Assembly (NCBI RefSeq): GCF_001522545.3
Contig: NC_031769.1
Coordinates: 69,306,640-69,370,639, forward strand
Reading direction: 5' to 3'
Source of the DNA: Parus major
Lineage: Eukaryota; Chordata; Aves; Passeriformes; Paridae
Length of the DNA: 64,000 nt
Positions 1-13,867 of this stretch are shown piece by piece (the stretch's first letter is position 1; every line of letters starts with the position of its first letter). The position numbers and the translations under genes were made by a program. Under the pieces are notes generated by a model. That model ran no database searches. It saw nothing but the letters and a program-made list of their open reading frames with translations, and was not told where the DNA came from.

Positions 1-3000
1 GGAGAAGAGAAGCGGTCCTTTATTTAACTAAAAGGGTACGAAGATGAAAGCTGAATTTCTTTGGAAGGTTCGATTTTAGTTAATGAACATGCTGAGACTA
101 ATGTCAGAGTTACTTTTATGAGGGCGAACAGTAAAGCTTCCTGGAGGGTTTGTGTAAGACTTTGGAAAAACAACCAAATAATAAAGGGGCTTTACATCCA
201 CGTTTAAAGCTCATTTTAGTGTTCATAAAAGCTGCCAGCCTTGCTGAAATACTCCCCATCCACAGAACAACAGCTGCAAAGGCAGCGGCAGGACAAGGCA
301 TCCTTTCTGCCAACTAATTTGTCTCGATCTTGACCTGAAGCAATCAGGAGGGCAGGTATTTCTTATTCACCGTTCCCGTGCTAGCCTTCATCTTTCTGCA
401 CAGAATGGGAAGGCAGCAAACTTGCACCAACTTTGATGATGTGTATGTGTGAAAAAGAGCGGGAAACTTGTCCACTTGGGTATGAGGAGGTTATTACACA
501 TCTAATAGCTCCCTGTAGTAATAACTCCTTTTTGCTGCCAGCACACAGCCCATTCCCTGTCTCAGTTAAATTGGCAAATCTCAAGCAACTCCACTAAGCA
601 GAGCTGTGCCCCATCAGTCTGTGGCCAAGCCGGCGAGTGGCAGTAGGAGACTCTAAATCTCATTATCGATTGCCTGGGACGCTGCCAGTCCCTCAACAAT
701 TAGATCTGGAGATGAAGATTCAGATTATACAGTCAAGATTTGTTTTGGGTGGGGTTTTTTTTGTTTTATTTTTTCCTCTCTAGATTTGCACTAAAGATTA
801 TTTGCAGAACTAAGGTCTCACTGGCTAGTTTTCTGGCCCTGCATTTTTCATATTGATCGTAAAATAGTCATTTCAGCATTACAGAAGAAAAAGGGCAGTC
901 AGATCTCTAGAGAGAAGTTGTTGGAAGTTTGAATGCTGGCAAAGTGCCCAAAACAAATGATGAATTACAGCTATGATAAATGAATACTTGGGTGTGTTGG
1001 GAAGCCATACAGTGTTCTCCCAATTTTCTCTATTGCATGCTCATCTTTGAGCCCATCCTCAGGGTGATGGAACATTTTTAATGTAACAGTTGGAGGAGGC
1101 AAGAATGGCCTTTGTCAGCATTACTGGTCAGCCACAGAGACTCAGGACAGTTCTGACAAAAATAAGTCAAAACAGACCCTTCTGTACCACTTTTCCCTAA
1201 TACTAGGAAAGAATACTTGTACTACTAACTCTGTAATAATACTTACTTGTAATAATAACTCTGGAAAGTTATCAGAACAGCATTACTGCTTCAAGGACAA
1301 TTGCAAGAACAATGACCTCTTGCTAGAATTGAGCTGGTTACTGAATCAATGCACTTACTTCTTGTAGTATATACACAAATCTCCATTCCTTTGCTTCAAC
1401 ATGGTATACTTGGAATAAGTCTGATTGCAATCTTAAAGGCTAACTAGATGCCGCTTGAAAAGTTTGCATTTCAGTTTGAGTGTAGTCTGTGAGTTTGATT
1501 TTCTTCCTTGAAGTTGGATTGCAGTAGGGGGAAAAAGTCAGAATAAAATACATATGACAGCTTTAACAGAATGGCAACTCTAATGGATGTCCTTTGATTA
1601 GTGCATGTAACACAGTACCATGAAAATAAAATGCAGTACTGTCTACTGTTTATGATTTATGATTAATATATAGTATGTCATGCAGTGCTCCAATGTGACA
1701 CAAAAAACCACAAGAGAATTTTATTATACGCAGAGTAAGCACTAGAACAATGCATTTAATAAATGAACTCCCCAGTTTCACATACACAGCCAAATGGGTT
1801 ATCCAAACATATTTACTACAGCAGGTGTGGCTACACACTTTAAATTCTGTCTCATGTGTTGTCTTCTTTCACAGGGCCATGACTCAGTAATGTGTCTGTA
1901 ACTTATCTTTTCTGAGACCTGTGCTGCACAGTAAAATAGGAGGAACTTACATTTTCACTGTCTCATGCTCCCCTCCCCAGTACACAGCTGAATCACGCAA
2001 TCTGAAGAGCGCTTTCCTGTGCCTCTGAAATTGGAGTTGAGAGAATGTGGCAGAGTGTGTTCATCAACTCACCTATCGCAGCATTGCATGTTTTCAACCA
2101 CCAGGTTTTTTCAGGAAAAATGAGAGCAGGTTTCAAACATTCATATGCGAAATGCACATACAGCACAGGTGGATGATGAAGTGTCTCACCTCCTTCCTCA
2201 AAAACACGAAATAAAATTACAATTCTAAAATAAAAAAAAACCAGAATCTAACTGTTAAACTTTACGTGAACAAAAAAAAAATCTATTGCTGAATCTAGAG
2301 CATTTATTAAGCACGGTTGTGATTAAGTGTCCTTACATGAAAGACATGAATCTTTCCTCTCCAATACTTGAAGTTCTCCCTACCACCATACTATACACAA
2401 GTCTAAAACCATACAGAGTAAAAAAAAAAAATATACTAGAAAATTCAGCATGCTGAGTTGTTTTAAAATTTAGAGGCTTTCTGAGAGATGAAAGAAGCAT
2501 TTTGCTATCACTGTTTGAACAAGAGAATTTTGTATGCTGCAAGGTATTTACACTGTTCTCCTACAAGGAAGACTTTGAAGATGAAGCATTATATATGGAT
2601 ATTGCTTATGTGCTCGTATAGCTTTCTGTCATGCAGGACTGAGACAAGATGTGAGTTACAAGTTACCTAAATGACAGAGGTGAAGGAGCAAGAGAGGACA
2701 AAGCAGAAAAACACTATTTTCCACTTTTATGTTATTGTATGTCATGCAACAGCTTTTATGTTTCTCTCTTATACCCCTGCCTCACTTTATCCAGCTCTGT
2801 TCATTATTTTTCTAACAAGAAAAGAGGGTTTGGATTTTGCAGGTGTGGACTGTGTGTGGTGTCGCTTTAGAGGTGGCTAATAAGAAACACTCACTCTTTA
2901 CAAATACTAGAGTGGTATATTTGCACCAAGAGATGTTGGAGGAATTGATATGATGGAATTTTTGTAGCACCTCTGTGACTTTTTAAAATACTGGGTGTTT

Positions 3001-5567
3001 ATTTATCCATTAATTTGCTTTTGTAGTTAATCATGACCTAAACTGTATTGGTTTGTATTGTGCAATAAATCGTGGCTTTTTAAAATAAAACATTGTTCAG
3101 GGCACTATAGAATCTATTTGAGAAGGCAAAAAAAGTGAATATTACCTAAAAAAAGATTCCATATGCCAAACAATAAAATGAATCCATGACCCAAAAGCAG
3201 TAAGTTTCCAAAGCAATAAAACAATATTGCACATTGCTGAAGAAGTGACATGGCAAGACAATGCATCTATAACAAGAATGGTGAAAGGAATATGTGCGGT
3301 CATAAAGTCACATCTGTCTCTGTAAAATGTTACTAAACCAGTAATAGGAATAGCTTTCAAGTTGTCATGTCCACAGGGAAGAATATCAGCTGTGCTTGCA
3401 GCCAAGAAAGCCCAGACTGTTACGTGCCACAATGTTGAAACTCCTGAATGCTGTAGAGTCTGTTTAAAAAGCATGTGTGCACACAAAATCCAGTGGAGAA
3501 CTTAGTAAGATTTCAGCACAGGACACAAAGACGTGTATATGGCTGTGCCTGTTCTGCCACATGTATGCAGATGTACCCCAGAATCTCTCATTCAGCAGGC
3601 TCCAAGACATGACTTTCTCTGTCACATGCTTTTCTTTCAGCCATCACTCTTCTTTTCTTCCAAGGAACCAGTGATGGGTCCCCAGTCCTTCCTCAGGAGT
3701 AAGGCCTGATTTTAATCCTTCTCAAGGGGTTATCTGAGCTTACCACTGTCAGAAAAACTTTGTAAAGTTTTCCTTCTTCAGAAAAGAGGGATCCCCTCCC
3801 TCTTTGCTCTGCTTCTTTTTTTGTTTTGCCTTAGTCACTTAATGGAGTGATTTATCTCCTCTCTTGCTTATGTAGAGTGGGGAAGGCCAATCTGACACTG
3901 CTTTATTCTTAGTCACTTTTTCTTCTATCTTAATTAAAGAAAACCTTATTCAAAGCATATATTCAAATCTGGTGGATGTCTGGAAATACAGTCTTGTTTT
4001 GGGCTATCTCCTGCTCCTTAAAAGAAAGTCTTTGTCTCTGCCACCTCTTCTTAAACTAAATTATCAGTTTATCATTTTGCTCTTGTTTTAGGTTATTTTT
4101 TCTTGGAAGACCTGTAGGATTCAGCATCTTTTTTCTTAATGGCTGTTCGTAAGGAAGAGGTTAAATCGAATATGGACTTCTATTTCTGCTAAAAAGACCG
4201 TGACCATTGTCTACTCCATCAGTGTCTTCAGAAATGTAATTTGTGGTCTGAAGTCACTGAGGAAAATACTCTCTTTTTCTCCTGCTGAGACCTACATGAG
4301 CTTTTCCTTCACACAAGCCTTTAAAACACCACAGCAGAGGCAGGGAATCCCAAGAGTAGGAGTCAACTTTACTGCTCTGGACCTTATTAATTTAGTTTGA
4401 AACCTGATTTTGTTTCAAGACAGCAGCAAGGAAGTTCTCTGAGTCCTTTGCACATATCAAAATGTCACCTCAGATGGAGGGCACCAGGAGACTTGCATGG
4501 CTGAAAGCCTCAGAGGGAGCTGCCAAGGAACTGCCATGTCATCTTGGCCTCGGCCTGGCCTCTCCCTCACTGCACCATTTCATTTTTTTTTATTTTTATC
4601 AGGGCATGTGGAATTTCCAAATGGAAACAAATGAAAAATACACACAGCTGTATCATTGCAACTCTACCTACTCTTAACAGTTTTTCTCCCACAACATTTC
4701 AAATGGAATGCTGATGAGCAGATTTTCTGCTTTTACATACATTTACTAAACCAATTTTGAATATCTCTAACTACACCACTTAGGTAAAGGGAGTCAATTT
4801 TTTGCTGTGGTATCTGTACCACAGGATATGAGGTGTGTACTATGGACAAATCACAGGTAGGATGCTGGCTGGTAAACAAGCAATTGTCAAATTGCTAGCT
4901 ACACCCTTGTCTATAGTGAGAGAACTGCAGGTAATGAAGGATTGTCTTCTCACCATGCATGATGACAGGGGCTAATAGAAAAGAAATAAAGTGAAGAAGG
5001 AAAACCACTTCAGATGTCTCTATGTTTCTATGAATAGAAAAAGGAACAGGCTTCTATTGTCAGAACTTAAGTCAGTGACGTCTGTGCTTGGGCTGCTTTT
5101 CCTGCTTGCACTGAATGTCACAATACAAAATGCAGCATAACTCTGATTGCCCAGCACTGTTCATGTTCTCTCTATGAGAACTGAGCAGGGATTTTTCTTC
5201 GAATATATAATTTACAGCTTGCTACAGCAATTCTGCAAAGTCAATACATAGCCTTAGCACAAAGCAGAGAATAAGGGCATTATGGAGAAAGAGAGAAAGA
5301 TACTACATTGACAGAGAAAGATGAATTCCACTGCACAAGCACATTACAGGTTCCATTCAGAGGAATAAAATTACTCTTTTTTTCAAACAGAAAGTATTTT
5401 TCAAAATACATTTAATATGGTTATATTTAAAAAGATCTTGTGTGCAGCTTATATGTCACTACTGACAAACTCTGGCACTGAATTATCATATGACTACCTA
5501 TTGTGCGAAGAAGATCTATTTATTGATTCAAGTCAAATGTATTTGCAAGGCAAGGTTTGTAGACACA
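1..5567. other. AT-rich non-coding stretch, no gene seen
   Basis: No recognisable exon, RNA gene or transposon was found on either strand. The stretch contains A-runs at 2232-2240, 2272-2281 and 2420-2431. The longest open frame is 114 codons on the minus strand (3142-3486); it resembles no family I know and is within chance expectation. An AATAAA at 3064-3069 sits in an AT-rich context with no upstream coding signal, so I do not call it a polyadenylation site. This is probably intergenic or intronic DNA. Confidence 0.6.
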
Positions 5568-5638
5568 GGTAATATTTTTTATTAGACCAGCTGATTAGAA
5601 TGAAAAGATGGATCAGGAACACAAGCCCTTTGCAGAGT
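5568..5638. repeat. ancient amniote interspersed repeat, degraded fragment
   Basis: About 70 bp resembles a repeat common in turtle and crocodile genomes. That repeat carries a core like TTTTATTAGACCAACTG followed by an A-rich spacer and an 'acAAGCCCTT' motif. Here the matching pieces are TTTTTATTAGACCAGCTGAT near 5576-5594 and ACACAAGCCCTTTGCAG near 5620-5635. The match is from memory of the pattern, so family name and strand are left open. If right, it is an old insertion that predates birds and no longer has coding capacity. Confidence 0.45.
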
Positions 5639-8340
5639 AAAAAAGAGTCTGTTTTGTTTCCCCTAGGTGCTCGAACTGGCTACATAAAAGATGTTATTTC
5701 TCCTGGCAAACTTATCTGCTGTTACAATCTTAGATCACCGTGACTGTTACAATGCTGTTGCTTATGTAATTATAAAATACCTATCTGAGAACCTGGTTAC
5801 TCCTTGGCATTATTAATAGTGTCTGACATGTTTTCACTACTCTATTGAGAATACATTTAGACAAAATACTCTCCTGACCGCCTGAAATAATCAAACCGGA
5901 GCCTACAAGTGTTGAGGAAGGGTATGGAAAGGAATTTCCAGCCACAGGGTGGCTGTGTTAGACGTGGTCTGCTGGAAAGCAGACCCTTGGGCCTGCAGGA
6001 GGTATACCCTTCGCTCCTGTGTCTTACTTCTACAGGTACAAAAAGAATTAGGCAGCCATCTGCCACCTTTATATTTCCTTGAGATCATAGGCCTTGCTGG
6101 GAATGGCTTGGAGTCTTCTGAGTGGACTTTAGGACTAAGTAGGGAATAAATGAGAGATATGAGCAAAGGTAAGGTTTAGGATTTTCAATGGGTGCTTGCC
6201 TTGAGCTTCAGAAATGCACCAGAGCTAATCAGTTTTCTCTGGGACGGGAGCAGAGCATGGGAGATTGCTGGGGGACAAAAATGGGTGTGCTGGACATCTT
6301 TGCAGAAATGCCTCTGGGTGCTTTGAAGAACACTCCCTGACCTCCTGCAAGTACTGTGGTGGGAAAAATGTTGAGCTGTCAGCTACATCAATTAAGAGAA
6401 GTTTTAGTCTCATCTCACCCCTTCGCAATCCCCACTGACAGGCAAAAACTGAACACATCCCTAACTCTTGAGGAGAGGAATCTATTTTGTAGTGTGCTGC
6501 AGGCATGATCTAGACAAATTGCACCTATATTTTATTTGAACCCATCACAATAGAACATAACAAGGCTTTTCAATTACCTCAACAAGCTACCAATACAACT
6601 TTATCATTTCAATTTTTCATCCGTTTCCTCCAGCTCGGCATTTCTTCTATATATCACCGTAAATCTCATCAGTTCCAGCCCAGTTTAGGCTAATAAATTT
6701 CAGTTACCAGCTCAAGCCTAATGAAAAGGGGAAGTTTGCAGTGAAGATAGACAAAGGCATGGGTTGTTACCTCGGGGCTCGAGCTCACCTCTCTGAGCTG
6801 GGCAGTGGATGGGCTCATCCGTCCCCATCACCTCGGGGATGGGTAGGGCACAGGGACAGGCAGAATTCTCAAGTCCCGTTGCAGTCAGCAGAGCTGCAGG
6901 GTTGGGGCACCCCCAGGAACAGACCGGTTTGTCTCCCTAAAGCCAAATTTAGGCAACAGTTTGAAACACACCGTGCCAGAGCACAGCCTTAGCTGGCAGA
7001 GGTAGAGCCCAAGCACAGACCAGAGCTGTGATTCAGGACTGGGCAACGCATTTCACCCCAGTAACATTTATGGTCTTGTGGTTATTCCTGTCTTCAAGGA
7101 GGAGGACAAGTTAAGCAGGAAAATACTAATTTGCATATTAGCTGGAAATGCACTGAGATCCCAACAGACAGAGCGAGAAAAAACAAATTTTATACCATAA
7201 TTATGTTTTCTTCTAAAAGACACTGATAAAGCTTAAAGTTTTCAAAGATTTTATGGATACAAAGAAAAGGCAAACAAGCTAAAATAAAGCTGGAAACCAG
7301 CATGTTTATTAATTCAGACTAAAATTGCCATCTGCAAGTAAACATATTCCTAAATAAATCCTGCAAAATAAAAATTATTTTAGCTAAAAATCTTCATGAC
7401 ACTGCTTTTTAAGTTCTGGTACTGAAATAGCTCAACTGTAAATTAATATTTACAATAAAAGTATGCTCATAAAAGTTCCAAAGCATTTGCTAGTGACAGT
7501 CTGTTCAACTATTTAGTGATTCAAAAGCAAATTCTCCGAGAAAATCTCCATATCAGCACAGTACATAAAATATAGAAATGTATGAAAAATGACAAAGGCA
7601 GTATGTTACTGTTGAGGTGACTCTAACTTGATTGTTAAGCTGGTTGAAGTAGCTTCTCATAAATGAAATATGTCCTCAGTTTTCCTAGAGTAGATAGAAT
7701 AAGAGCAAAGTCAACAAAATGTCTCATCTTTATTTTCCTTTGAAGACATTATTTTCTCTGGAATATAGTAAAAATCTGTGTTCAGTGCACGTTAGCTAAT
7801 TCTGAGGCACATGTTAACAAGCAGACACATAGGGGGCTAATTTACATGCTTGAAGGCAGCTGAAACTTTGTTTTGCATATGTAAGTACACCTGCCCAGGG
7901 TAAGATGTGGGCTTTTCCAGTGTACCTGGGTGTGAGCTGCGTTTGCAGGTACCGAAAAAACAAACTCTGATCTGCTACTACTGTCACTGCAGCTGTCATC
8001 ACAGCACAATTCAGGCAGAAAACCTCAAGACATCTATCAGACCAAATCCTGTGGACCTTACTCAAGCAAAAAATCTTGTTGATGTCAACAAACATTTTCC
8101 CCAAAGAACGTGTACACTACTGAGCCTTTTTTGTACATGCATATTTTAGTATCATTGAATATCTGCAAGAAAAACAAAATAGGTTTGTTCTTTAAGTCAG
8201 GGATCAAGACATTGGGGAATGAAAAATAAAAAACATCCTCCTTTAAATTCAGAAAGGGAGTAGTTTTATAATTTTAGGATATGTTAGAAGGCTCTGAGTT
8301 TTCCAGATGAGTAAAGAGAACTGTCTGAAGAGCAAGTTCC
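5639..8340. other. non-coding stretch with a local CpG-richer patch
   Basis: No gene is recognised. The patch at 6772-6972 is GC-rich for this window and carries about seven CpG dinucleotides, but that is well under half of what its composition would give, so it is not a CpG island. A perfect octamer (ATTTGCAT, the POU-factor consensus) lies at 7129-7136 in an AT-rich segment. Open frames here are all below 100 codons. Confidence 0.55.
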
Positions 8341-8401
8341 TTTAAAGACAAATCACAGTGGTCAAAGGAGTATTAACCACTGTGATTTTTTTCCTTTGAA
8401 A
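8341..8401. other. imperfect 61-nt inverted repeat (hairpin)
   Basis: The arms 8350-8362 and 8376-8388 are perfect reverse complements over 13 bp, around a 13-nt loop (8363-8375). An outer stem continues the pairing: 8341-8347 pairs with 8394-8401 with a single bulged G at 8398, across a small internal loop. Such a structure can be a remnant of a palindromic DNA transposon, a structured RNA or chance. The terminal stem is shorter than a usual microRNA precursor of about 22 bp per arm, so I do not call an RNA gene. Confidence 0.8.
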
Positions 8402-11021
8402 CATTATTTTTAATATGAGTAGCATGCATTTAATATCCAAAGGGTTTAAAATAGTAACTGTTGGTCAATAAATCTTCACCTTGTGTGATTTTTTTAGGAC
8501 TCTGCCAAGACCAGGGGCTATTCTGTCAAAACCATTACGCCCTTAGGTCATAATTCTAGCTCTGCTCAGTTTGCTGGGGACAACAACTTCAGTTTACACA
8601 TCTGGATACCTCACTACCAGGGACCCCAAATTTAGGGTCTTAAGGTAAAAAACCATGATAAAGTGACAATGGCACAGAGGGTTTCACTCTTGATAGCCTC
8701 TTTGGGTCCAAGAGATGAAAAGAAAATCCCAGTCACCTTCTGCAGAGGAAGGGTACCTGCTAGAGATAAATCTAAGGAGGAGCAAAGAGAACATTTTCAG
8801 GAAGCACCTTACTGGTTGTCATAGTCAGAGCCCAGCTGCAAAATCATAAAAATGAAAGAGTTTCTAGAGAGCTCAACCTGCTTTCAAATTCAGCCAACAT
8901 TTTTAGCAACAAAATAGAGAAGACAGGTCTGGACATTTTCAAATGGTTTCAGAAATGCTGGAACAGTCCCCCAGTCCAAAACAGCACTGCACATTTGAAG
9001 GTAGGATTTGTGTTTCTTGAAAATGGAAGACTTTTGGGAAAGAAAATTAAAAGATAAAAGATGTCCCAATGACTTATAAATTAAATAAGCCATTTATTTT
9101 TAATGTATCTGTAGAAGAGATATCATCCTAATAAACTCTATCAGCTATTAATTTATCATAATGTAAATGGTTTAATTAATGTTTAATGATACAGCACTTT
9201 CCACAGGAACTGATCTTCAAGTACACTTCTTTAGAAGAGGGATATGATACTCTGATAAATACATTTATAGGAGATGGGGCAAATGTGTGGTTCGTGTAAA
9301 TCCTTTTAGCTCCAACAAAACAAAGAGGGTGATACTGGTTTCCACAGGTTTACTATTGGCAAATGGCATTACAGATAACATATTGCCTTAGTGGTTATCT
9401 CATGCATCTGTGCATATAATAACTTGGTCGCTATTTTTGTTTTCTGACAGTATAAACTAACTTTGCCGAATCACTGAATTACACGTACTTGCCAAAGTAC
9501 ATTTGAACTACACTTTTTGCAGTCCTACTTCCTATGCTTTTTACTCTGAAGACAAACCTCAGTAGTCTACTAGTTGCTCAGTCAGATAGCAACAGTCACA
9601 ATAAATAAAACGGAGATACAGTAAGAAATTGAAGAGTACTCAAGAATGTTACTTAATAAGGTAACTTTGTAAAGTAATCCCAAAACTCCAGCTGCTAAAC
9701 TGCCTGTTGACATGGTAAAAACAAATTCAAAATTATTCAAAAGGTTCATACCAAGACGTATCTCCTCCAGTAGTACAGCAATGTAAACACTATGTGTGTC
9801 ACAGAAAGTAAATTAAAGATCTGAGTAGCATTTACAGCTTTTCTTGCTTGATTTAGTATTTTTCCTTCTCTCAGATGATCTTTCTTCCACACAACAGGGA
9901 AACAGGACTAAAGACATTTTTACTTCCAAAGCTCTCCAAAATAGGGAGTTTCAGATACAATTTTCCAAGTGCTTTGGAGGCTCTGTCAGTCACAGGGCTA
10001 TTCTTGGCATAGCCACTGGCAATCCAAGAGCAAAGCAGAATGAATTCTGGAGCAAGACTTGCTAGCAAGCCTTCTAACTTCTAACTAGGTGGAAAAGTCT
10101 GTAGGAAAGAATTAATAAATCACACCATCAGAGTGCTTGGCACAGAAGTGTCTGGCAAGTGGAGAGATATAGCTTAATGTAGGTGATAAGATTTTATTTT
10201 CTTGAGGTACACCTTTAAATATCAGGAGTTTCTGACTTTTTGCGTTGCTCTTTCACGTGTTAGCTTTTGAAAGTGGAGGGATATTGTTTTCAGCTGTAGA
10301 AAATTTGTTGTTCCTACAGCTTTGGCTCAAACTTTACCTATACTGCTCTATTGCAACTAAACAAAACACTGCAGTTCAACTCCAGTGTGTTTTCTGAATC
10401 AGTTACCTACATGCTAATTTATAATTTGCTTTCAATTTCTTCACTGGTTCCATCACATGGTACATGTACTCCAGGCAATTTAAGCTAACGCAGCAGGTTT
10501 GTCTCCTGCAATGCAGGCCCCATTTCCTTCAGTGACAATTTATGTTAATGATAATCAGATGCTTTTTTAATTAACAATGACCTACAAGCATCCTAATATA
10601 TTTCTCTCTCTCCCTGATGGTATTTTTTTTTACAGGACTGTGTCACTCTGTTTCATTTGAAACTTGAGGGCTCCTATATCTGTTCAGACAGCACAGGTCC
10701 CACAGCCCCTTAATTTTTGCTTTCACAGCATTTATGCTCATATGTCCCTGTCAGTGTGTGTAGCTCTAAAAGCAGTAGCATGGTGAGGGGCTGAGGGAGA
10801 GCTGTGTTGTTCCAGCAGTGCAGAATTGATCTTCACATGTACAACAGCTCTGCAATTGCCCAGGCTGGCTAGACTTCCTACACACACCTAAAGGGGCTGC
10901 ATATTACACACAGGGAAGTAGGGTTGCTTTGGACACACTACCAAAATGGCAAGGGTATATGCTATCAGGAATAGTCATGGTGTGCAAGACAACCAGCAAA
11001 AACAGGCAGCAGAGACATTAG
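8402..11021. other. AT-rich non-coding stretch, nothing recognised
   Basis: Both strands were read for coding, transposon and RNA signals and none was found. Open frames do not exceed 73 codons (9844-10065 +) and show no familiar motifs. Short homopolymer runs are the only simple structure, for example T9 near 10623. Confidence 0.6.
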
Positions 11022-11053
11022 ACATATATATATACATATATATATGTATGTAC
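11022..11053. repeat. TA-rich microsatellite with 18-bp palindrome
   Basis: An alternating purine-pyrimidine run of TA and CA/TG steps. It includes the perfect palindrome ATACATATATATATGTAT at 11032-11049. Such tracts are length-variable and can extrude as cruciforms. A weak open frame crosses it and is not considered coding. Confidence 0.9.
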
Positions 11054-13867
11054 ACAAAAGACTGCAGCATAAGATGTCATTCCTTTTATTCCATGTTAAA
11101 TGTATTTCTGGGAAAAAATACTAATTATAAATTCTTTCAATGCAGAAGGATACAGATATGGATCCTGATCCCATCTCCTTCACAGGAAAACGAAAGCAAA
11201 AAAGCAAACCAGCAACCAGGTTTATAGTTCTGAATTGTTTATAATTTCTACAGTTTCTTTTCCAGACTCTTTTTTCCCTGCACTTCTTGTCAGGGCTGTT
11301 TCTACCTAAGAGATAGTGCAGGCAGCTCTCCAGGACAGAAGATGTCAGAGGGCACCAAGAATTGTGCCCATGTGTTGGTTGTCCCATATCAGACTCTGGC
11401 ATGTTAGTACAAATCTGCTTTCCCCTTTGACTTTTGCTAACAATGCAGGACTGTGACCAGTGCAGGCTGAGGCACTGTGCATTTTGGGCTCCTTGCTCTC
11501 CCTGTCACAAACACATCAGCCTCCCACAGAGAGCAGGACACACATCTGGCTCTTGCAGCTGGGGCTTGGACATCTGCTGCAGGTCAGAACTATCTAGCAA
11601 GCTGCTGGCATCTTTTTGTGCAGTCTGGTTGTAACCTGATCAAATGGCTAGGAGCTTTGTTCTGGAGTCCCTTGAAAGCAGTTTTCTCAGCCAATGCTCT
11701 TTCCAAGCCGTGGCTATGTGGATTCAAATCTTTTCCTTCAGTAGGACTGGATAGGATACGAGATCACTCATGTCCCAAGAGACATTTTAACAGAAGAAGG
11801 GAGACAGAATAGGATGCTATAAAGTGCTGATAACTCCAAATTTGGGAGAGATAATTTTATTCTCATATCCATGTATCCTTACTCTAGCCTGTAGATTGTC
11901 ACTATTGGGCTTTGGGTTTTGGACTGCTCTTTTGATAACTGGGACTGTTTCAATACAACTTCTGCAGATTAATCTAAAATGATGAAGGTTGCAGTTGATG
12001 TCATACAATCCTAACCACATCACTAAAACAAAGACTTGCCTTAGCAAAGAGATCTTGAACTATTTCTAGACAGCAATCAGGCTCTGAAGGCAGCAGAAAG
12101 ATGACTTTTATGGCTTCAGCTGATGTATCATTTTAGGTACAGGGGATTTTGTTAACCCAGCTGGGAGCTGTTAAGTGCCTAATCTGGATCAGGAAACAAA
12201 GACACACTTGGGATAAAGGACCAGCATTTCCCTGAAATCTGAAGATGATGCACAGGGAGTGTGGGGAGAGTGTGTCTGTTGTGGGTGGTGTTTTGTAATC
12301 ACTGGCTCTAGGTGATCATCCAAGCTTAGTTGATGATTCAGATAGCACCCCAAGGTTTTATCCTTCTTTGACAAATTAAGCAGTATCCTTCACAGACTAG
12401 TGGTGTACATTATGTTGTTTTTTCTTTTAATTTGCCTTAGTGATCATGGAAGAACTTGCATAATTTGTGAATTTGCAAATAAAAGTGGTCTATTTTTTTT
12501 TTTTCCTAAAGGAGAGGTACACAAACACAGACTTAATGTACCAGCCTGACAATAACTTTATATGAAGCATATCAGAAATTCAGATTATCAACAATTGGCT
12601 GTAATTGAAATAGAATTACTGCAGCTAATTCCTGACACTAGGACTCAGGAGGAGGTATTAACAGCCAGAGAAGGGGCAATCAGAGAACCATAATGACTGA
12701 AGATTAAGGACTTCATACTGTCAAAAGGCTGCACTAGCTGATATAATTTATTTGGTGTGTTTGGACTGTTATGTGATGAGTAGACCACAGACTTTAATTT
12801 TATCTTAAATTCTTCCAAGAAATACTTTGCATTTTGTCAAATCAGAATAAGTTATACAGTTTTCATTTGTTTTTTTTGCCAGATCAGTTATCCAAAAACA
12901 TACATAAAATGAAGCTGTTCCTGAAGAAAGAGCTGGGTGCTAGACACCTGCTGGGAACTTTAGTACTTGTTTCCTGACACCACATTTTCTTCCCAGGCTA
13001 CAGGATAGGTGTTGCAGATGGGGAGGGAGAAGAAGGAGGCTATGGACAGGTAGTCCTTGAAAATGAAAAAGGAAATTCAGCAAACTGCACTCCAACTGAG
13101 ACATGACAGCACGTTGGCTAGTAATGTGCCTATTTTCTGTAGCATATTGGCATTCCCTATTTGCCTGTATTTAGCCCTACTGGAGGTAAACAGAGAGGAA
13201 GACATAGGGATAGAGGCTCCCAGAAACTTGGGTTTTTGTCTCTATTTCTTTCTTGAACTGGGCAACACTGAGAGGCACACATGGGCCTGGGATATTTACA
13301 CACTGAAATGTACTCTCTAGATATCCCTCAAACTCATCTTTCATCCTACACAATGTTCAATCTTCTACTTCAGCTCCATTAACAGCCAAACACCTGTTTT
13401 GGCTCACACAAATGTTTTGAGTTCTGTTTTGACAAAAGGTGCCAGACTGAATGTACTAGATAAAAATGTTCTTCATGCACTTACACTCCTGCAACTGCAA
13501 AAAGATCTGGTACAGACATCAAAACCATGTTTCAGTTCATGAGAACCACTCTGGAAGAAGAGGGGTGCTTACTAACTTCTCATGTCCTTTCATACCTCAG
13601 ATAACTCAGGAATTAAACAAAATATGGGTTTAGATTGATTTTCTGAACACCAGCATTTCATTTAGCTGAGATACCAATTCATGGCTGTCACAGGTCCAGG
13701 ACACTAGCAGCTGGGGTTTTCTGTTGCAATAATAAAGATTATTGAGGATACTAAAAGCCATAGACTAAATCCATCAGGGCAGGTAAATACTGTACATTAA
13801 TCTGAAGACATATGAATGTGAAGGAAGTTAATGCAATTCATACAGCAAAATAAGATTTTAACTTTCT
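11054..13867. other. non-coding stretch, nothing recognised
   Basis: No exon, RNA gene or transposon is recognised. Two overlapping plus-strand open frames (11434-11634 and 11477-11812, up to 111 codons) and minus-strand frames in the same area lack any recognisable domain. A T12 run lies at 12493-12504. Confidence 0.55.

Noticed and set aside
60..80. GGTTCGATTTTAG, similar to a tRNA T-loop (B box)
   Set aside because: No A box, anticodon arm or acceptor pairing at the required distance.
3064..3069. AATAAA as a polyadenylation signal
   Set aside because: The hexamer is frequent in AT-rich DNA, and no upstream exon or downstream GT-rich element was convincing.
3142..3486. 114-codon minus-strand frame with hydrophobic stretches resembling a membrane protein
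   Set aside because: Hydrophobicity follows from the T-rich strand; no known motif and no gene context.
6772..6972. Possible CpG island
   Set aside because: About seven CpGs in 200 bp is well under half of the expectation for its GC content, and the patch is short, so it does not meet island criteria.
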